From Ricinus communis (taxonomy: Eukaryota; Streptophyta; Magnoliopsida; Malpighiales; Euphorbiaceae): a DNA stretch of 64,000 nucleotides. Location of the stretch: contig NC_063256.1 in NCBI RefSeq assembly GCF_019578655.1, positions 17,635,430 to 17,699,429 of the forward strand. The letters run 5' to 3'. Made by a program: the position numbers and the translations under genes. Shown here piece after piece: positions 32,736 to 45,058 of this stretch (the stretch's first letter is position 1; each line of letters starts with the position of its first letter). A model generated the notes under the pieces. It searched no databases, was not told where the DNA came from, and saw nothing but the letters and a program-made list of their open reading frames with translations.

Positions 32736-34142
32736 CTTTAATAACTCAAAAGAAGACAAACATGCATCATTAAAATGAAAGGTGCATCCTTAACTAGTAA
32801 TTGAGTAAGAGGCCTAGCAATTTCAGAGAAATTTCTAATAAATCTTCTATAGAACCCAACATGGCCTAAGAAACTCCTAACAGCCTTAACAGAACTAGGG
32901 GGTGGTAGCTTAGATATTGTTTCGATTTTAGCTCTATCGACTTTCATCCCTGCATCTGAAATCTTATGCCCTAGAACAATTCCCTCTCACCACAAAATGA
33001 CACTTTTCCCAATTTAGCACCAAGTTAGCCTCAATGCACCTAGCTAACATGCGTTCTAGATTTGCCAAACAGTGAGAAAATGAATTACCAAAAACAGAGA
33101 AGTCATCCATAAATACCTCCATCGACTCCTGACTCATATCATCAAAAATGGCCATGATACACCGCTGAAACATAGCTGACGCATTGCATAGACCAAAAGG
33201 CATCCGTTTATAAGCAAATGTCTGATAGGGGCAGGTGAAAGTTGTCTTCTCTTGGTATTCAAGTGCAATTGGGATCTGAAAATATCCTGAAAAACCATAA
33301 AGCAAATAGTAAAACATATGTCTTGCCAATCTTTCTAACATCTGATCAATGAAAGGAAGAGGGAAGTGATCCTTCCGAGTTGCATTATTAAGCCTCCTAT
33401 AATCGATGCAAACTCGGAATCCCATAACCATCCGTGCAGGTATCAGCTCATCTTGCTCATTGCGAATTACTATCATGCCTCTTTTCTTCGGCACAACCTG
33501 CACAGGGCTCATCCAAGAACTATCAGAAATAGGATAAATCAATCCTACATCAAGGAGCTCAATTACCTCCTTTTTTACTACTTCTTTCATGTTCGGGTTA
33601 AGCCGCCTTTGTGGCTGAACTACTGCTCTATAGCTATCCTCCATAAGAATCTTATGAGAATAGAAACTAGGGTTGATCCCAAGAATATCATGAATCTTGT
33701 AGGCGAAGGCCTTCTTATACCTCTTGAGTGCATCTAGAGTTTTTGCTCGCTCCTCAAGTGTCAAATCTGTTGTAATAATCACCGGCAACTTTTCTTCCTG
33801 ATCCAAGAATCCATAGCTTAAGTGCTTAGGTAACTCCTTCAATTCTAAGGTCGGAGGGGCCTCGAAAGAAGACTTCACTTTCTGCACTTCTGACCTGTCA
33901 AGAGAAAGAAAAGGATCGAGAATGTAGGCTCGAGCTAAAACTAGCGAGCTGCTCCAACACTTGCTCGTTGGACAACTCCTTCTCCTCTCTTTGCAAAGAT
34001 ACCTGCAAAGGATCAACAAGCAATATTTCCTATAAATGAGACTCAACCAAATCATCTAGAATATCAATAGAAAACACAGCATCATCATGGTCTAAAGAGT
34101 GTCTCATAGTAGTAGCTAAGTCGAAGGTAATGGTCTCATCAT
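32736..34142 (-). pseudogene. Reverse transcriptase of element C
   Basis: The frame 34055-32964 (363 codons) holds the linker and the RT palm: VCIDYRRLNNATRKDHFPLP, FTCPYQTFAYKRMPFGLCNA and VFMDDFSVFG with the FMDD catalytic pair. The first Asp in a typical LDGFSGY reads LYGFSGY here, so a metal ligand is mutated. A frameshift near 32985 separates the thumb (32947-32738) with SFLGHVGFYRRFIRNFS, and a second lies near 32780. The RT is clearly inactive. Confidence 0.88.
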
Positions 34143-34640
34143 CTACCCTAAGTTGAAGCTTTCTATCACAACATCTATTACAGCCCTAGATGTTGTAAGA
34201 AAAGGTCTACCTAGGATCAAAGGCACAGTACTCTCACCTTCCATATCCATAACTATAAAATCCATAGGAAAAATAAACTTGTCTACCTTAACAAGCACAT
34301 CTTCAATAATACCCCTAGGAATCTTAATAGTTATATTAGCTAACTGAATGCTCATCCTAGTGGGCTTAGGTTCACTCAAACCTAACTTATCAAACAGACT
34401 AGTGGGCATCAAATTTAAACTAGCTCCTAAATCAGCTAATGCACTACTAATAGGCAAATCGCCAATGATACAAGGAATAGTAAAACTCCCTGGATCTCTC
34501 CTGTTGAGTGGTAGCTTGTTCTGAAGAATAGTCCAACACTCCTCGTTCAGAGTCACTAGTCCCAAATCCTCCAGCTTCCTTTTGTTACTCGAGATTTCCT
34601 TTAAGAACTTGGCATACTTCGGCATCTGCAAAATAGCTTC
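34143..34640 (-). pseudogene. Retropepsin-like protease of element C
   Basis: ALADLGASLNLMPTSLFDKL with an intact Asp-Leu-Gly-Ala, then MSIQLANITIKIPRGIIEDV, VDKFIFPMDFIVMDMEGES and PLILGRPFLTTSRAVIDV. A frameshift at about 34170 leads out of frame into the RT linker. The upstream stretch MPKYAKFLKEISSNKRKLED matches the gag-protease spacer of A. Confidence 0.85.
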
Positions 34641-36284
34641 AACAAAAGGTAGGTTAATACGCAGTTGTTTAAATAAGTCAAGAAACTTACCAAATTTCTT
34701 ATCAACCTTCTCCTGCTTAAGTCGAGTAGGGTAGGGGACTAATTGCTAGTACTCTCACGTGGACTCTTCTACCGCTTGCCACTTTTCTTCTTACCATCGT
34801 CTGGGCTCTAGCTCCTTCCTAGCTGGCTTATCCTGCATGAAAACATCATCATCATCAGCTAATGGTAGAGAGCTAGATAATTGCTTACCTGATCGCAAGG
34901 TGACAGCCTTGCAATGCTCCCTAGGGTTTGACTCTATTGTGTTGGGGAGTGATCCTTGTGACCTCTCAGACAGCATCTTAGAAATCTACCCAATTTGACT
35001 CTCTAAATTCTGGATGGACGCCTGCTGATTTCTAAGAGCACTGTTTGTCTGCTGGAATCTCGTCTCAGTCGACGTGACAAACTTCATCATCAGCTCCTCC
35101 AAGTTAGATTTCTTCTCGGCTAGTGGAGGGGGCTGTGATGGTATAGCCTATTGCTCCTGCTATGGTCGCTACTGATGTAGTCTCTAGAAGCCTGGTGGAC
35201 CTTGGTTATTGTTGTTTCTCCACCTAAAATTTGGATGATTACGCCAGCCAAGGTTGTATGTGTTGTTGTATGGGTTGTTATGTTGTCTAGGTGCATTACC
35301 CATGCAGTCTACCTGTTCAATGTCAGCAGAAACAATAGAAGATGAATAATTATTACTTGAAGCAAACATACCTCCCGCATTACAGTTTGCACCATAGTGA
35401 TGGCCACCGCAAAACTCACAGCTTATCTAGGCTGCATGAACCGGCATCTAAAGTTGGTCTAACTTCTTGGTCAAAAGCTCTACTTGAGCTGCCAAGGCTG
35501 CTGTGGAGTCCAAATGATTGACCACTCCCTGCCTCATGGCCATCTCCTCTATTAAGTTCTGAGCCTGCTCGGGCATCTTACTGTTTAGCGCCTCTCCTGC
35601 TGCTGCATCAACCATTTTTCTAGTAGCAAGGTTCAAACCACTATAAAATGTCTGAACCTACATCGAGACTGGTAGACCGTGGTGTGGACAACATCTCAAC
35701 AAGTCCTTGTACCTCTCCCAGGCATCATACATGCTCTCATCTTCCATTTGCACAAAAGAAGAAATGTCATTCCTTAATTTAGCAGTCTTAGCTAGAGGAA
35801 AGTACTTGTAGAGAAATTTCTCAGCCAATGTTCTCCATGTAGTGATAGTGTTGGCTGGGAGCGACTACAACCATCTTTTTGCTCGGTCCCTCAGAGAAAA
35901 AGGAAACAGCTTCAACCGAATGGCATCATTAGTTGTTCCATTTATCTTGAAGGTGTCGCAGATCTCCAAGAAGTTGACGATGAGAGCGTTTACACTATTT
36001 TGTACCATCTGTATCACATTTGGCTTTATTTCAAAATTGTTGGCTGCCACAAGTGGTTGCAATATACTCGTCTGTCCCTCAAGAAAAGGTCTAGCAAACT
36101 CCTACATAGTTCTGGCTTCATCCGCAGCCCGATTGTTGTCCGACATCCCTACTGGTCTATTCATGGTAGCTTCAAACTCTTTTTGCGCCTCCTCTTCTTC
36201 TTGCATACACTTCCTCAACAAATGGAGGGATCGCTCTGGTTCAGCAAGAGGGTCTACAGTAGTAGGATTAGAGCTTTTGGTCAT
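34641..36284 (-). pseudogene. Gag of element C, broken
   Basis: The N-terminus starts MTKSSNPTTVDPLAEPERSL at 36284. The core block [20 protein letters not shown] is at 36062-35865 but lacks the [10 protein letters not shown] stretch through a deletion of about 26 bp; the duplicate copy at 37177 keeps it. The zinc knuckle CEFCGGHHYGANC (CX2CX3HX4C) is intact at 35420-35382. Downstream come the NNTYNLGWRNHPNF block and the RSGKQLSSSLPLADDDD stretch. Many stops. Confidence 0.85.
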
Positions 36285-36432
36285 AAACTACCTGAAATGG
36301 ATAAACAACAACCATAGAACACAAGAATAAATACAATACTAAAGAATAAATAAAAAAATTGAAAGGACAAGGAAAATAGAAATGTCTAGATTAGTAAAAA
36401 AACACAAATTCACTCTAGTTCACACAAAAATT

Positions 36433-36451
36433 TCCCCGGCAACGGCACCAA
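36433..36451 (-). other. Primer-binding site (inner copy), tRNA-Asp type
   Basis: The minus strand reads TGGTGCCGTTGCCGGGGA next to the truncated LTR copy at 36457. This is the TGGCGCCGTTGCCGGGGA site of Athila/Tat elements with one change. Confidence 0.8.
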
Positions 36452-36456
36452 AAGCT

Positions 36457-37174
36457 TGATAGGCTATTTGTGTAGCTAAAATCTAAGGCAGTGAACTTAT
36501 CGATACAGACTAGCACAAATGGTGATCCTAGACTTACTGCACCGTCTTATGTTATCTAACCTAAATAAAATCGATGAAGTATTATGCTATGATTAAATAA
36601 GAACAAACGATTAACTAAGTGTCAAATAATCTGAAAGGATTTAGGAAAACACTCGAAGGAGAAAGCAAACCCTAGGGGACCTAAGCTAGTTGGATTTTAG
36701 TGAAGATAAAGATTATATTGATTACCAATTGCAATTACCTGTGGACGAATTCTTAAATGAATTTGGTCTCTCTCTCTTGATAACCGAATTCCTAAACATA
36801 ATAACCTAAAGTTGGAATTTATTCCTAACGACTGATTATTCGATTAGCATTAAGCTTTAACCCACCTCTATTAAGCTTTGCTAATTCTTAATCCGACTAG
36901 TCAATTACTCTTATCTCTAAGTGATCATTAACCGGTTCTTGCTATTCAAATTTCCAATTACTAAATGAATTTCTCAATTACATGAAGCAATCTGAATACC
37001 ACAACTCACAACATCTCATGAAGAAAGTGATTTCTCATTAATAATGAAAGCAAGAAGAGACAAGCATTGATAATCAAAACTCATAAACATTAAAATCAGT
37101 CCAACAACATAGGAACCCCAATAGGTTTGACAAATTTAGTTACTCATACTAATAAGTAACACAAAGTAAAGAAT
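36457..37174 (-). mobile_element. Partial LTR of element C (inner copy of the duplication)
   Basis: TGATAGGCTATTTGTG start, 718 bp, collinear with 37745-38462. Truncated at the duplication junction. Confidence 0.85.
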
Positions 37175-37176
37175 CT

Positions 37177-37572
37177 GAATGGCATCATTAGTTGTTCCAT
37201 TTATCTTGAAGGTGTCGCAGATCTCCAAGAAGTTGACGATGTGAACGTTTGGGTCCTCGCTCGGCAATCCCCCAAATTGTACACTATTTTGCACCATTTG
37301 TATCACATTTGGCTTTATTTCAAAATTGTTGGCTGCCACAAGTGGTCGCAATATACTCATCTGTGTTTCCTCAAGAGAAGGTCTAGCAAACTCCTACATA
37401 GTTCAGGCTTCATCCGCAGCCCGATTGTTGTCCCCCATCCCTACTGGTCTATTCATGGTAGCTTCAAACTCTTTCTGCGCCTCCTCTTCTTCTTGCATAC
37501 GCTTCCTGAACAAATGGAGGATCACTCGTTCAAGCAAGAGGGTCTATGAGTAGGATTAGAGCTTTTGGTCAT
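37177..37572 (-). pseudogene. Duplicated gag N-terminal fragment of element C
   Basis: A second copy of the start of Gag. It keeps [20 protein letters not shown], intact relative to the inner copy, and stops at the junction with the partial LTR. Stops occur in the N-terminal part. Confidence 0.8.
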
Positions 37573-37720
37573 AAACTACCTGAAATGGATAAACAACAAC
37601 CATAGAACACAAGAATAAATACAATACTAAAGAATAAATAAAAAAATTGAAAGGACAAGGAAAATAGAAATGTCTAAATTAGTAAAAAAACACAAATTCA
37701 CCCTAGTTCACATAAAAATT

Positions 37721-37739
37721 TCCCCGGCAATGGCACCAA
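37721..37739 (-). other. Primer-binding site (outer copy), tRNA-Asp type
   Basis: The minus strand reads TTTGGTGCCATTGCCGGGGA beside the full 5' LTR. Confidence 0.8.
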
Positions 37740-37744
37740 AAGCT

Positions 37745-39182
37745 TGATAGGCTATTTGTGTAGCTAAAATCTAAGGCAGTGAACCTATCGATACAGACTA
37801 GCACAAATGGTGATCCTAGACTTACTGCATCGTCTTATGTTATCTAACCTAAATAAAATCGATAAAGTATTCTACTATGATTAAATATGAACAAACGATT
37901 AACTAAGTGTCAAATAATCTGAAAGGATTTAGGAAAACACTCGAAGGAGAAAGCAAACCCTAGGGGACCTAAGCTAGTTGGATTTTAGTGAGGATAAAGA
38001 TTATATTGATTACTAATTGCAATTACCTGTGGACGAATTCTGAACTGAATTCGGTCTCTCTCTCTCGATAACCGAATTCCTAAACATAATAACCTAAAGT
38101 TGGAATTTATTCCTAACGACTGATTATTCGATTAGCATTAAGCTTTAACCCACCTCTATTAAGCTTTGTTAATTCTTAATCTGGCTAGTCAATTACTCTT
38201 ATCTCTAAGTGATCATTAACCGGTTCTTGCTATTCAAATTTCCAATTACTAAATGAATTTCTCAATTACATGAAGCAATCTGAATACCATAACTCACAAC
38301 GTCTCATGAATAAAGTGATTTCTCATTAATAATGAAAGCAAGAAGAGACAAGCATTGATAATCAAAATCTCACAAACATTAAAATCAATCCAACAATATA
38401 GGAACCCCAATAGGTTTGACAAATTTAGTTACTCAAACTGATAAGCAACACAAAGTAAAGAATAGATTCAGAAAAGTAAATTGAAGGCATGTACACCCTT
38501 CTTCTTCAAGTTGGATCTAAGTTCCTAATTCATAATAGTAAACCCTAATTTGCCTCTTAAATGCTCCCAAATCTTGTCTTGGTCTTCAATTTGATGTTAA
38601 AACAATTGTAATCCTTCCTTCAATAGATGAAATGATGTTCTAAGGTCGAGTATTGAAGTTTGGAAGAAGACGGTTTAAGCTTGTATAGGTGAAATCAAGT
38701 TAGAAAATAAACCTTAATTCAACAAATCATTTTTGCCTATATAAATCTTTCAGCACGGCCGTGGTCAAGCTCGTGCTGATCAGCACAGGCAGAGTCCAGG
38801 CCATGCTGGGCTCCACATTCCGCATCTGCTGACTTCTTCCTAGCCGTGCCCTAGCCGGTGCTGAGCCACCACGGGACATGGTGGAGGCCATGGTGGCTTC
38901 AGAAACTGTGCCAAAATGGCACTCTTGAAGGGCAACTATTTGATGGTTCAGCATGGCCGGAGTGTAGGACGTGCTCAACCTTGGATTGCTAGTCCTTGCT
39001 TAATTTGATGGATTATGGTCTGTAATTGCATGTATTTCCCTCGATTACTGATAATGTCCCTGGATAATGACCTGAAACGTGAAAGGAACCAAAACACAAG
39101 TGATTTTGGCATAAAACAAGATAACTATGCACAAAAATGTAAACAATTAGGCATGTAAATATGTATAAAATGATGCATATCA
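37745..39182 (-). mobile_element. Element C 5' LTR
   Basis: 1438 bp, TGATAGGC ... GATGCATATCA. A minus-strand TATA box is at 38737-38745 (TTTATATAGG). GC-rich U3 at 38750-38980 has CACGGCCGTG at 38754-38763 and more GGC..AGAGTCCAGGCC words. The flank at 39183 is Copia LTR sequence. Confidence 0.85.
38737..38745 (-). promoter_or_regulatory. TATA box of element C 5' LTR
   Basis: TTTATATAGG on the minus strand, 9 bases from the palindrome CACGGCCGTG at 38754-38763. Confidence 0.6.
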
Positions 39183-39600
39183 ACTACCATAATACATTAT
39201 AACTTCCTTATGAAGTAAGCAATCTGTTTTACAAGTTTGAGGAATAGGTATTCTAAGATAAGCATATGGGTGCTTGTTACAAAAACAAGTTCATTAAACA
39301 TGACCCCGCTGAGTAGTCCATATACAATTTACCTGAAATGTCCATGGACAATAATCCTATGATATCTTCCTTAGACTTTAGATAACAATGTATTATCTTC
39401 TATGAGGATTACTATACTTTGATACTATCTTATCTTCTCCTATCCATGGAGTCCTCAAGAGATAATCATTGGGTATAGTAAGAGTCATATTGAGGTAATA
39501 AGTTATCAATAAAGAATTCATTGCCCAATATAATATGTCATGGGACCTTATCCTATTGAGTCAATCAAGATTGCCTATTACCAAGGCATGTTCTCTATTT
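39183..39600 (+). mobile_element. Element F 5' LTR remnant
   Basis: The segment matches 43220-43700: GAAGTAAGCAATCTGT, GGTGCTTGTTACAA, AGTTCATTAAACATGACCCC, GTATTATCTTCTATGAGGATTAC and CCTATCCATGGAG. From 39600 to 40020 similarity to the LTR fades; that stretch is AT-rich and shows no PBS I could recognise. Confidence 0.7.
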
Positions 39601-40021
39601 TAATTAATGGGCCTTACTTAACTATCTTATATAAATCGGATGAGTCACTCATGTCTATATGAAGATAGAGCATGAATTAGGTGAAACATATATGATGTTT
39701 GGAACATCATAAAATATGTTTAGACAAATGCCGTTGTCACCTAATTGATCTAGAAGTTGTATAGAGAACAATTTATAAATAGTTGTCTACCTAATTTAAT
39801 TTAATATGATTTTTTGAGTCACTAAAGGTCATATTAAAATAGATGGGATTCTAGCCTACTAGGATAGCTAAATTTTTAGCATCCCGAATAGATAGTGAGG
39901 GCTACTAATTTGTATTAGAAAATAGCAGGAGCTTAAGTAACTGGTTGCAAGATCTTTACTAGTTACTTGTATAAATTAACTTATATTTGTTTATGTTTAT
40001 ATTGGAAGGTTGTAAGAAAAG

Positions 40022-40381
40022 ATGAGTGGTAATCTATCTTCGCATAGTATCCTTGACACCAACAAGCTTACTGGGCTGAACTTTCTTGATTGGCTTCGTA
40101 ATGTGAGAATTGTTCTCAAACAAGAAAATAACCTTTATGGACTAGACACACCTCCACTGTGTCTCCCTGTCGTAGATGCATCCAAGGAGGTGGTGCAAGA
40201 GTGCAAAAACTGTCAAGAAGATGATGACCAAGTTGTTTGTATGATGTTAGGAAGTATGACTTCTGAAATAGAAAGACAACATGAGAATATAGATGCTCAG
40301 ACTATCATCTTACATTTGAAAAAAATGTTTAATGAGCAGTCAAGGACTAAAAGGTGTGAGACCTCAAAGGAAATGTTCTGA
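40022..40381 (+). pseudogene. Copia-type Gag, N-terminal part
   Basis: A 119-codon frame starting MSGNLSSHSILDTNKLTGLN, then FLDWLRNVRIVLKQENNLYG, which is the usual start of a Copia (UBN2-type) Gag, and a MLGSMTSEIERQHENIDAQT stretch in the middle. A stop at 40381 truncates it; related proteins run about 300 residues. No PBS was recognised upstream. Confidence 0.85.
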
Positions 40382-40870
40382 TGCAAGATGGTTGAAGGTG
40401 AATCTATGAATGCACTGGACTAAAGATGCTTGGATATATTGAACATCTAGGTGTCTTGGTTCTGTGATGGATCATGAAATAAATATAGACTTAATTTTGC
40501 AATCTCTACTAGATAGTTATTTGTATTTTTCTATGAACTTTCATATGAATAAGTTGGATACTACGATACTCGAACTTATTAATATGTTAAAGACTATGGA
40601 GGGCACTATAAAAAGGAAAATGGGAGTTGTCTAATAGTAGAACCTTCTAAGAATGCTAAGAGTATGTCTAAGAAGAAAAATGGAAAGAAAGCCCAAGAAA
40701 TCCTTAAAGGCTATTGGAGGTGTCAATAAGGATAAAGGAAAGTGTCACCATTGTGGGAAGGAAGCACATGGAGTTGCAAGGTTTATTTTGCTGCTTTAAA
40801 GGATAAGAAGCAAGAACAAGCTTCTAATTCTGAAAAGAAGGAATAAACTAGATTGAAGGCAATTGTTGCC
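40382..40870 (+). pseudogene. Copia-type Gag, C-terminal remnant with partial zinc knuckle
   Basis: A frameshifted continuation. GKCHHCGKEAHG at about 40737-40772 has the CX2CX4H of a zinc knuckle; the fourth ligand is not present (GVARF follows). Basic KSMSKKKNGKK-like sequence precedes it. Confidence 0.65.
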
Positions 40871-42898
40871 ATTTAATTTAGTTATTAGTTTTGGCTTCTC
40901 TTTTAAGAATTTAATAATTCTTATTAATTCTTTTTCTAGAATAATGATTGCTATTATTTCATTTAATAATATTACACAATTGTTGCCTTATTCAGTTAAA
41001 TGATTTATGTTTCTAGAATCTCATACAAAAGGTTGTATATATGTAAGAAAACAAATTCCTATTACGAAAAAAGTAAAGCAATCCTAAATAGGCATAAGTA
41101 TTATATTAATGATTTTAAGACAAATTAGTAACATAAACAAGTAATGTAACTTATAAATCTTATGAAATCAATATTATAATCAAGTTGTCTTTGAGAAAGA
41201 CACATGTGTCGAATTCCTAAGTGATACATAGGATGTATGCTAGCTTTTATGAAGAGTGATGATAAAGTATCATATCAAGATTAGATCATGATACTTAGAT
41301 CATTACTAGAATGTCAATAACTTATAATTCCTTAAATTGATAAAATTTCATAAGATGATGAAACATAACTTTATGAGATATAGTTAGATCAATAAAGAAT
41401 GTTGCAAGCCTTCTCACAAGATATATACTCTTATAACCATTAACTCTAATATGTTCCATTTATGATATGATTATAATAAAGTCTATATAGGATATAGACT
41501 AGTATGTGATATTTAAGAGAAACATGCATAATTATATAAAGCTGAAAGGCTTGATCTAATAAATGTAAGTTTGAAAGATATCCAAAAGGGTATTAGGATA
41601 TTAATACTATCATACTCTTGAAATAAAGTGTCTGATTGGGATATATTGTCTTTCAAGAAAAGGAATTTTCTGAAAGAAATAGTGGGAGTTGGTAAATCTT
41701 AATAGAGATCAAGATAAACAAGCTAACTTTAAAATGGAACAAACCTTGAAGGTGCTTAGCATAAGATGCACAATCTTAAGCCAATCATATACACAATTAT
41801 TGGTATATAGTAGGACACAACATATTTATAAAAAATGGAGATCTCTTATGGAATATGTAATTATATCTCATTGTTAATGAGACTACTACATTAAGAACTA
41901 ATGTTTGACATTAATTCTTTAAGCTGGCATCAAGCCATAAGATTCTATTATGGATACCATATTGTTTAACCAAGTGAAGACTCTGGTGGACCCATCTAAA
42001 TGGATAAGATCCATTAAGGTGCAAGTGAGTTTTTGAGAAAAACTAATTTGGAAATCTTAGTAAGTTACAAACTTAATCAAGGGGTTCATTAGTGATGTAA
42101 TTATAAGTATCAGTCCAAATAGAATAAACAAGTGTATATGAAGAGTTTAGTGGGAGTATAATAATGTTCCATAATATTGTATGCTATGGATATAAAGATA
42201 AAGGGAAAGTGAAAAATCTTTTATTATGAGTCTACTAAGACTTATAAATCCATAAAGAGTAAGAACATGCAGTTTACTTTCTAGGATTAAGATCTATTGA
42301 GACAGATGCTTCAAAGTACATGAATATTCTAAAATTCCCATGACATATCTCTTTCCAAAAATATATACCATAAACACTCATTGAGAAAGAGATTATTAAT
42401 AGAATGATTTATGTAAAAGCATAATATTCTATTATGTCCATATGTCATGCTTTTTACTAGACTTTATGGTTATTCTAGATGTTGATTATGAATCATATAG
42501 AATAAACTCACAAGATAGATTCATTTCATTTTTAAAAGGAAAGAGTTCCAACTTGAGCTCAATACATCTCATTATATTTGTAGCAATATATGAGAGATAT
42601 TTGGATCTTTAATATTCTTTTTAAGAATGAGGTTCGGTTCTTAAGTATTGTTGATCTAAAGAGTTAGATAGACAATAGAGCCATTTTCGAAGGATTAAGG
42701 TCTTATTTGTGATCCAAAATATTGTATTAAAGCATTATCTATAAATCACTTATTAGTAAAATTTAAAGATAAAACAAATACCGATTGAGGATAATAAAGT
42801 TAATCCTACAATAAAGACGTTTGTCCTAGCACGAACATGATCATCATAAGAAAGAGTTTGGTATTGGATACCATGATCGGCTTTGATTGTGCTTTAGT
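40871..42898 (+). pseudogene. Decayed Copia pol region
   Basis: No long frame remains. ESHTKGCIYVRKQIPITKKV near 41025-41085 resembles the pre-integrase part of Copia polyproteins, and some pieces near 41690-41960 have the feel of RT/RNase H. I could not place catalytic motifs. The region ends in the PPT. The 62-codon frame at 41689 is probably chance. Confidence 0.45.
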
Positions 42899-42911
42899 GC
42901 AAGTGGGAGAT
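42899..42911 (+). other. Polypurine tract of element F
   Basis: CAAGTGGGAGAT directly precedes the LTR start TGTTAGAG, the usual arrangement in Copia elements. Confidence 0.8.
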
Positions 42912-44766
42912 TGTTAGAGTATGCCCTAAAGAAAAAGAGTTGTCAGATGATCTGTGTTAGTTTATATATCATATTGATGGCATAAAATTATACTGAAGCC
43001 ATTATTCGATACTAATGGTAGAAGTAGATGAGTATTATCAAAAAATAATCCAAACTGTTGGAAATGAACTCCATGGAATGTAAATATAAATGTAAGAGAA
43101 ATTATAAAGCGAGTTTATAATGATGAGGTTCTCATTACATACGTTCCTACACTTTGTTCATAGTCGATGCTTGATCAAGAATTAGATATTAATCATTGGA
43201 TATTGGTCCAATGCTCGAGACTATCATAATGCGTTACACTTACTTGTGGAGTAAGCAATATGTCTCATCAGGTTGAGAAATAGGAATTCCAAGATAATCA
43301 TATTGGTGCTTGTTACAAGAATAAGTTCATTGAACACGACCCCATTGAGTAGTCCATATGGGATTAGCCCAAGTGTCTATGGACAATACTCTTGTGACAA
43401 TCATGTAAGACGTGATCCTTAAACTTGAGATAGTAGTGTATTATCTTCTATTAGGATTACCATACTTTGATACTATCTTATATTCTCCTATTCATAGAGC
43501 GTTCAAGAGATAGTCATAGGTATAGTAAGAATCATATGAAGATAATAAGTTATCAAAAAAGCATTCATTGCCCAAGGTAATTGAAGGGTGATATAATATC
43601 GGTCTATTTTCGGCATCATATCCATAGTTAGCGCATTCATCCTAGTTAGAAACTGTCATGAGACCTTTTCCTGATGATTCTTGATATGCTTTAACATGGA
43701 AATCTTTGGCCAAGGTTGTATGAATGAATATTATAAAAATGTTTCATAGATTTTATTCAAGATGTTATATGCACTTATCAAGAACAAATATGATTGGTTC
43801 AGTTATAGAGTTGACACTGGCATCCATGCTCTATGAATCGATTGGGATAAAAGTACAATGAAAGGGTTGAATTACTCTATAAGATCGTTCACCGTAAAGG
43901 TCCATTAAAGCACTTTAATCATCCCTACATATTTAGGTGGTCATGATGCATTGCTAGATGGCAATCTTGATCTATGAATATGCATTAAGTTACATTAGAG
44001 AATTAACATTGAATTGAAGGAGTTTAAATCATAATTCATATTCATTACCGACATATGTTAGGAACTTTTTGGTTCTTACACAAATAGGCTTCAAGTAAGG
44101 ATTAAAATGAGACTTAAGCTTTGGGCTTAAGCTCATATATATTTGCCCTTATTAAAGATTAATTAATTAATGCTAATGGACCTTGTATAATGGGTTACTA
44201 TCATAGATTATTTTATATATTAATTAAAGTTCATTTAGGATAATAAAGCCCAACTTAAAGTAAGTTAGGATTTTATAAAAATCCTAAACCTTCAAGGAAT
44301 ATAATTAAAAGCCAACTATATAGAAAGAGATGTATATGGGGCGCCAAGGTTGAAGGTTGGCTGCTCATCTAAAAGAGGAAGTCATTTTCTTTAAGATATA
44401 TAACCTAAGTGAATCAATCAATAAGATTAATTGATTCATCGCCCTTAATTAGAACTAGCATTCAATCTTCAACATCTATTCTCAATCTCCTAAAAGTGGT
44501 TTAGTGAGATCTTTGCTTAGAAGCTTGTGTGGATCCCCAAAAGAGGCTGATCATTTGAGTAGCATTAGAGTGCATCAATCATCCTTGAAGAATCTAGAAT
44601 CAACAAAGTAAGAAGCACTTGTTGGATTGGCAAAAAACTCCCTTTGTAAGCCATCTTTATCTTTTTCTTATTTTATATTTTATGACTATCTTAATCAATG
44701 AGATCCTAGGTGAGAATTGAGAAAAAATTCAAATTACTTACGTTGCACCTATCCTAATGTTTTACA
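42912..44766 (+). mobile_element. Element F 3' LTR
   Basis: 1855 bp from TGTTAGAGTATGCCC to TTTTACA. It is collinear in reverse with 58682-60477. No TSD can be checked because the 5' end is lost. H sequence follows at 44767. Confidence 0.75.
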
Positions 44767-45053
44767 ATAGCGGGAAATCAAGTTATGTGTTCTTTCAAGA
44801 ACTTTGCAGACTTATCAAGGCTCGTGCTAGCGATCTTAGACTTATCGCTCACGTCCTCTTTCTTTTGTGTTCTTTGTCTACCCTTGTGTTTAAATCAATT
44901 CAATTTGATCTTTACACTTAGCCGTATGCAAGAGAACAAAGAACTTGTGATTTCTTTCCTTATCGAATATGGAATTCTACCTATGTTCTCATTTTGTTCG
45001 TCTCTTTCTAATCTTCATCTAGTATGTGATGGTTTGGTTTTACTTAGTGAGCA
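44767..45053 (+). repeat. Dispersed repeat H, left part of the copy split by a solo LTR
   Basis: GGGAAATCAAGTTATGTGTT, CGCTCACGTCC and GGTTTGGTTTTACTTAGTGAGC blocks in the same order as 4560-4860. The H copy resumes at 47884. The 92-codon frame is H sequence. Confidence 0.75.
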
Positions 45054-45058
45054 TAAAC
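45054..45058. repeat. Target-site duplication of the Tekay-like LTR (left copy, taaac)
   Basis: TAAAC here and at 47884-47888. In other H copies this site reads GGAGCATAAACACG. Confidence 0.85.

Larger units (their letters stand above)
35917..38464 (-). repeat. Tandem duplication of LTR end, PBS and gag start in element C
   Basis: 35917-37174 is repeated as about 37177-38464: gag N-terminal part, leader, PBS and the first 720 bp of the LTR. The junction at 37171-37180 joins LTR sequence AAAGTAAAGAAT to gag sequence CTGAATGGCATC; the shared GAAT is a likely microhomology. The two copies differ by scattered substitutions and by a 26-bp loss in the first. Confidence 0.85.
32012..39182 (-). mobile_element. 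Element C: Athila-like element, 5' part with gag-pol
   Basis: C is the oldest of the three stacked elements, since B lies in its integrase. Its 5' LTR is 37745-39182 with an intact tRNA-Asp-type PBS. A tandem duplication follows, then gag, protease, RT and RNase H down to 32017; integrase continues at 12859. Beyond the integrase it is lost: a Tekay-like LTR starts at 12467, so ORF1 and PPT are absent and the 3' LTR is uncertain (see 10213). Flanking at 39183 is Copia LTR sequence, so C inserted into a Copia LTR. Confidence 0.8.
39183..44766 (+). mobile_element. Element F: decayed Ty1/Copia retrotransposon
   Basis: Order on the plus strand: LTR remnant, Copia-type gag at 40022, decayed pol, PPT CAAGTGGGAGA and a full 3' LTR. 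The 5' LTR lacks its first part, where C is inserted. Its similarity to the 3' LTR is clear only to about 39600, so the 5' side may be rearranged. Confidence 0.75.

Noticed and set aside
33366..33737. 123-codon plus-strand frame
   Set aside because: It is antisense to the RT palm of element C.
10213..39182. Treating 10213 and 39182 as the two ends of one intact element C
   Set aside because: The 5-mers outside them do not match, one flank is a G LTR and the other a Copia LTR, and the 3' region is missing; only the integrase link is proven.
41689..41877. 62-codon frame in the decayed Copia pol
   Set aside because: No conserved Copia motif could be placed in it; it is probably chance in AT-rich DNA.
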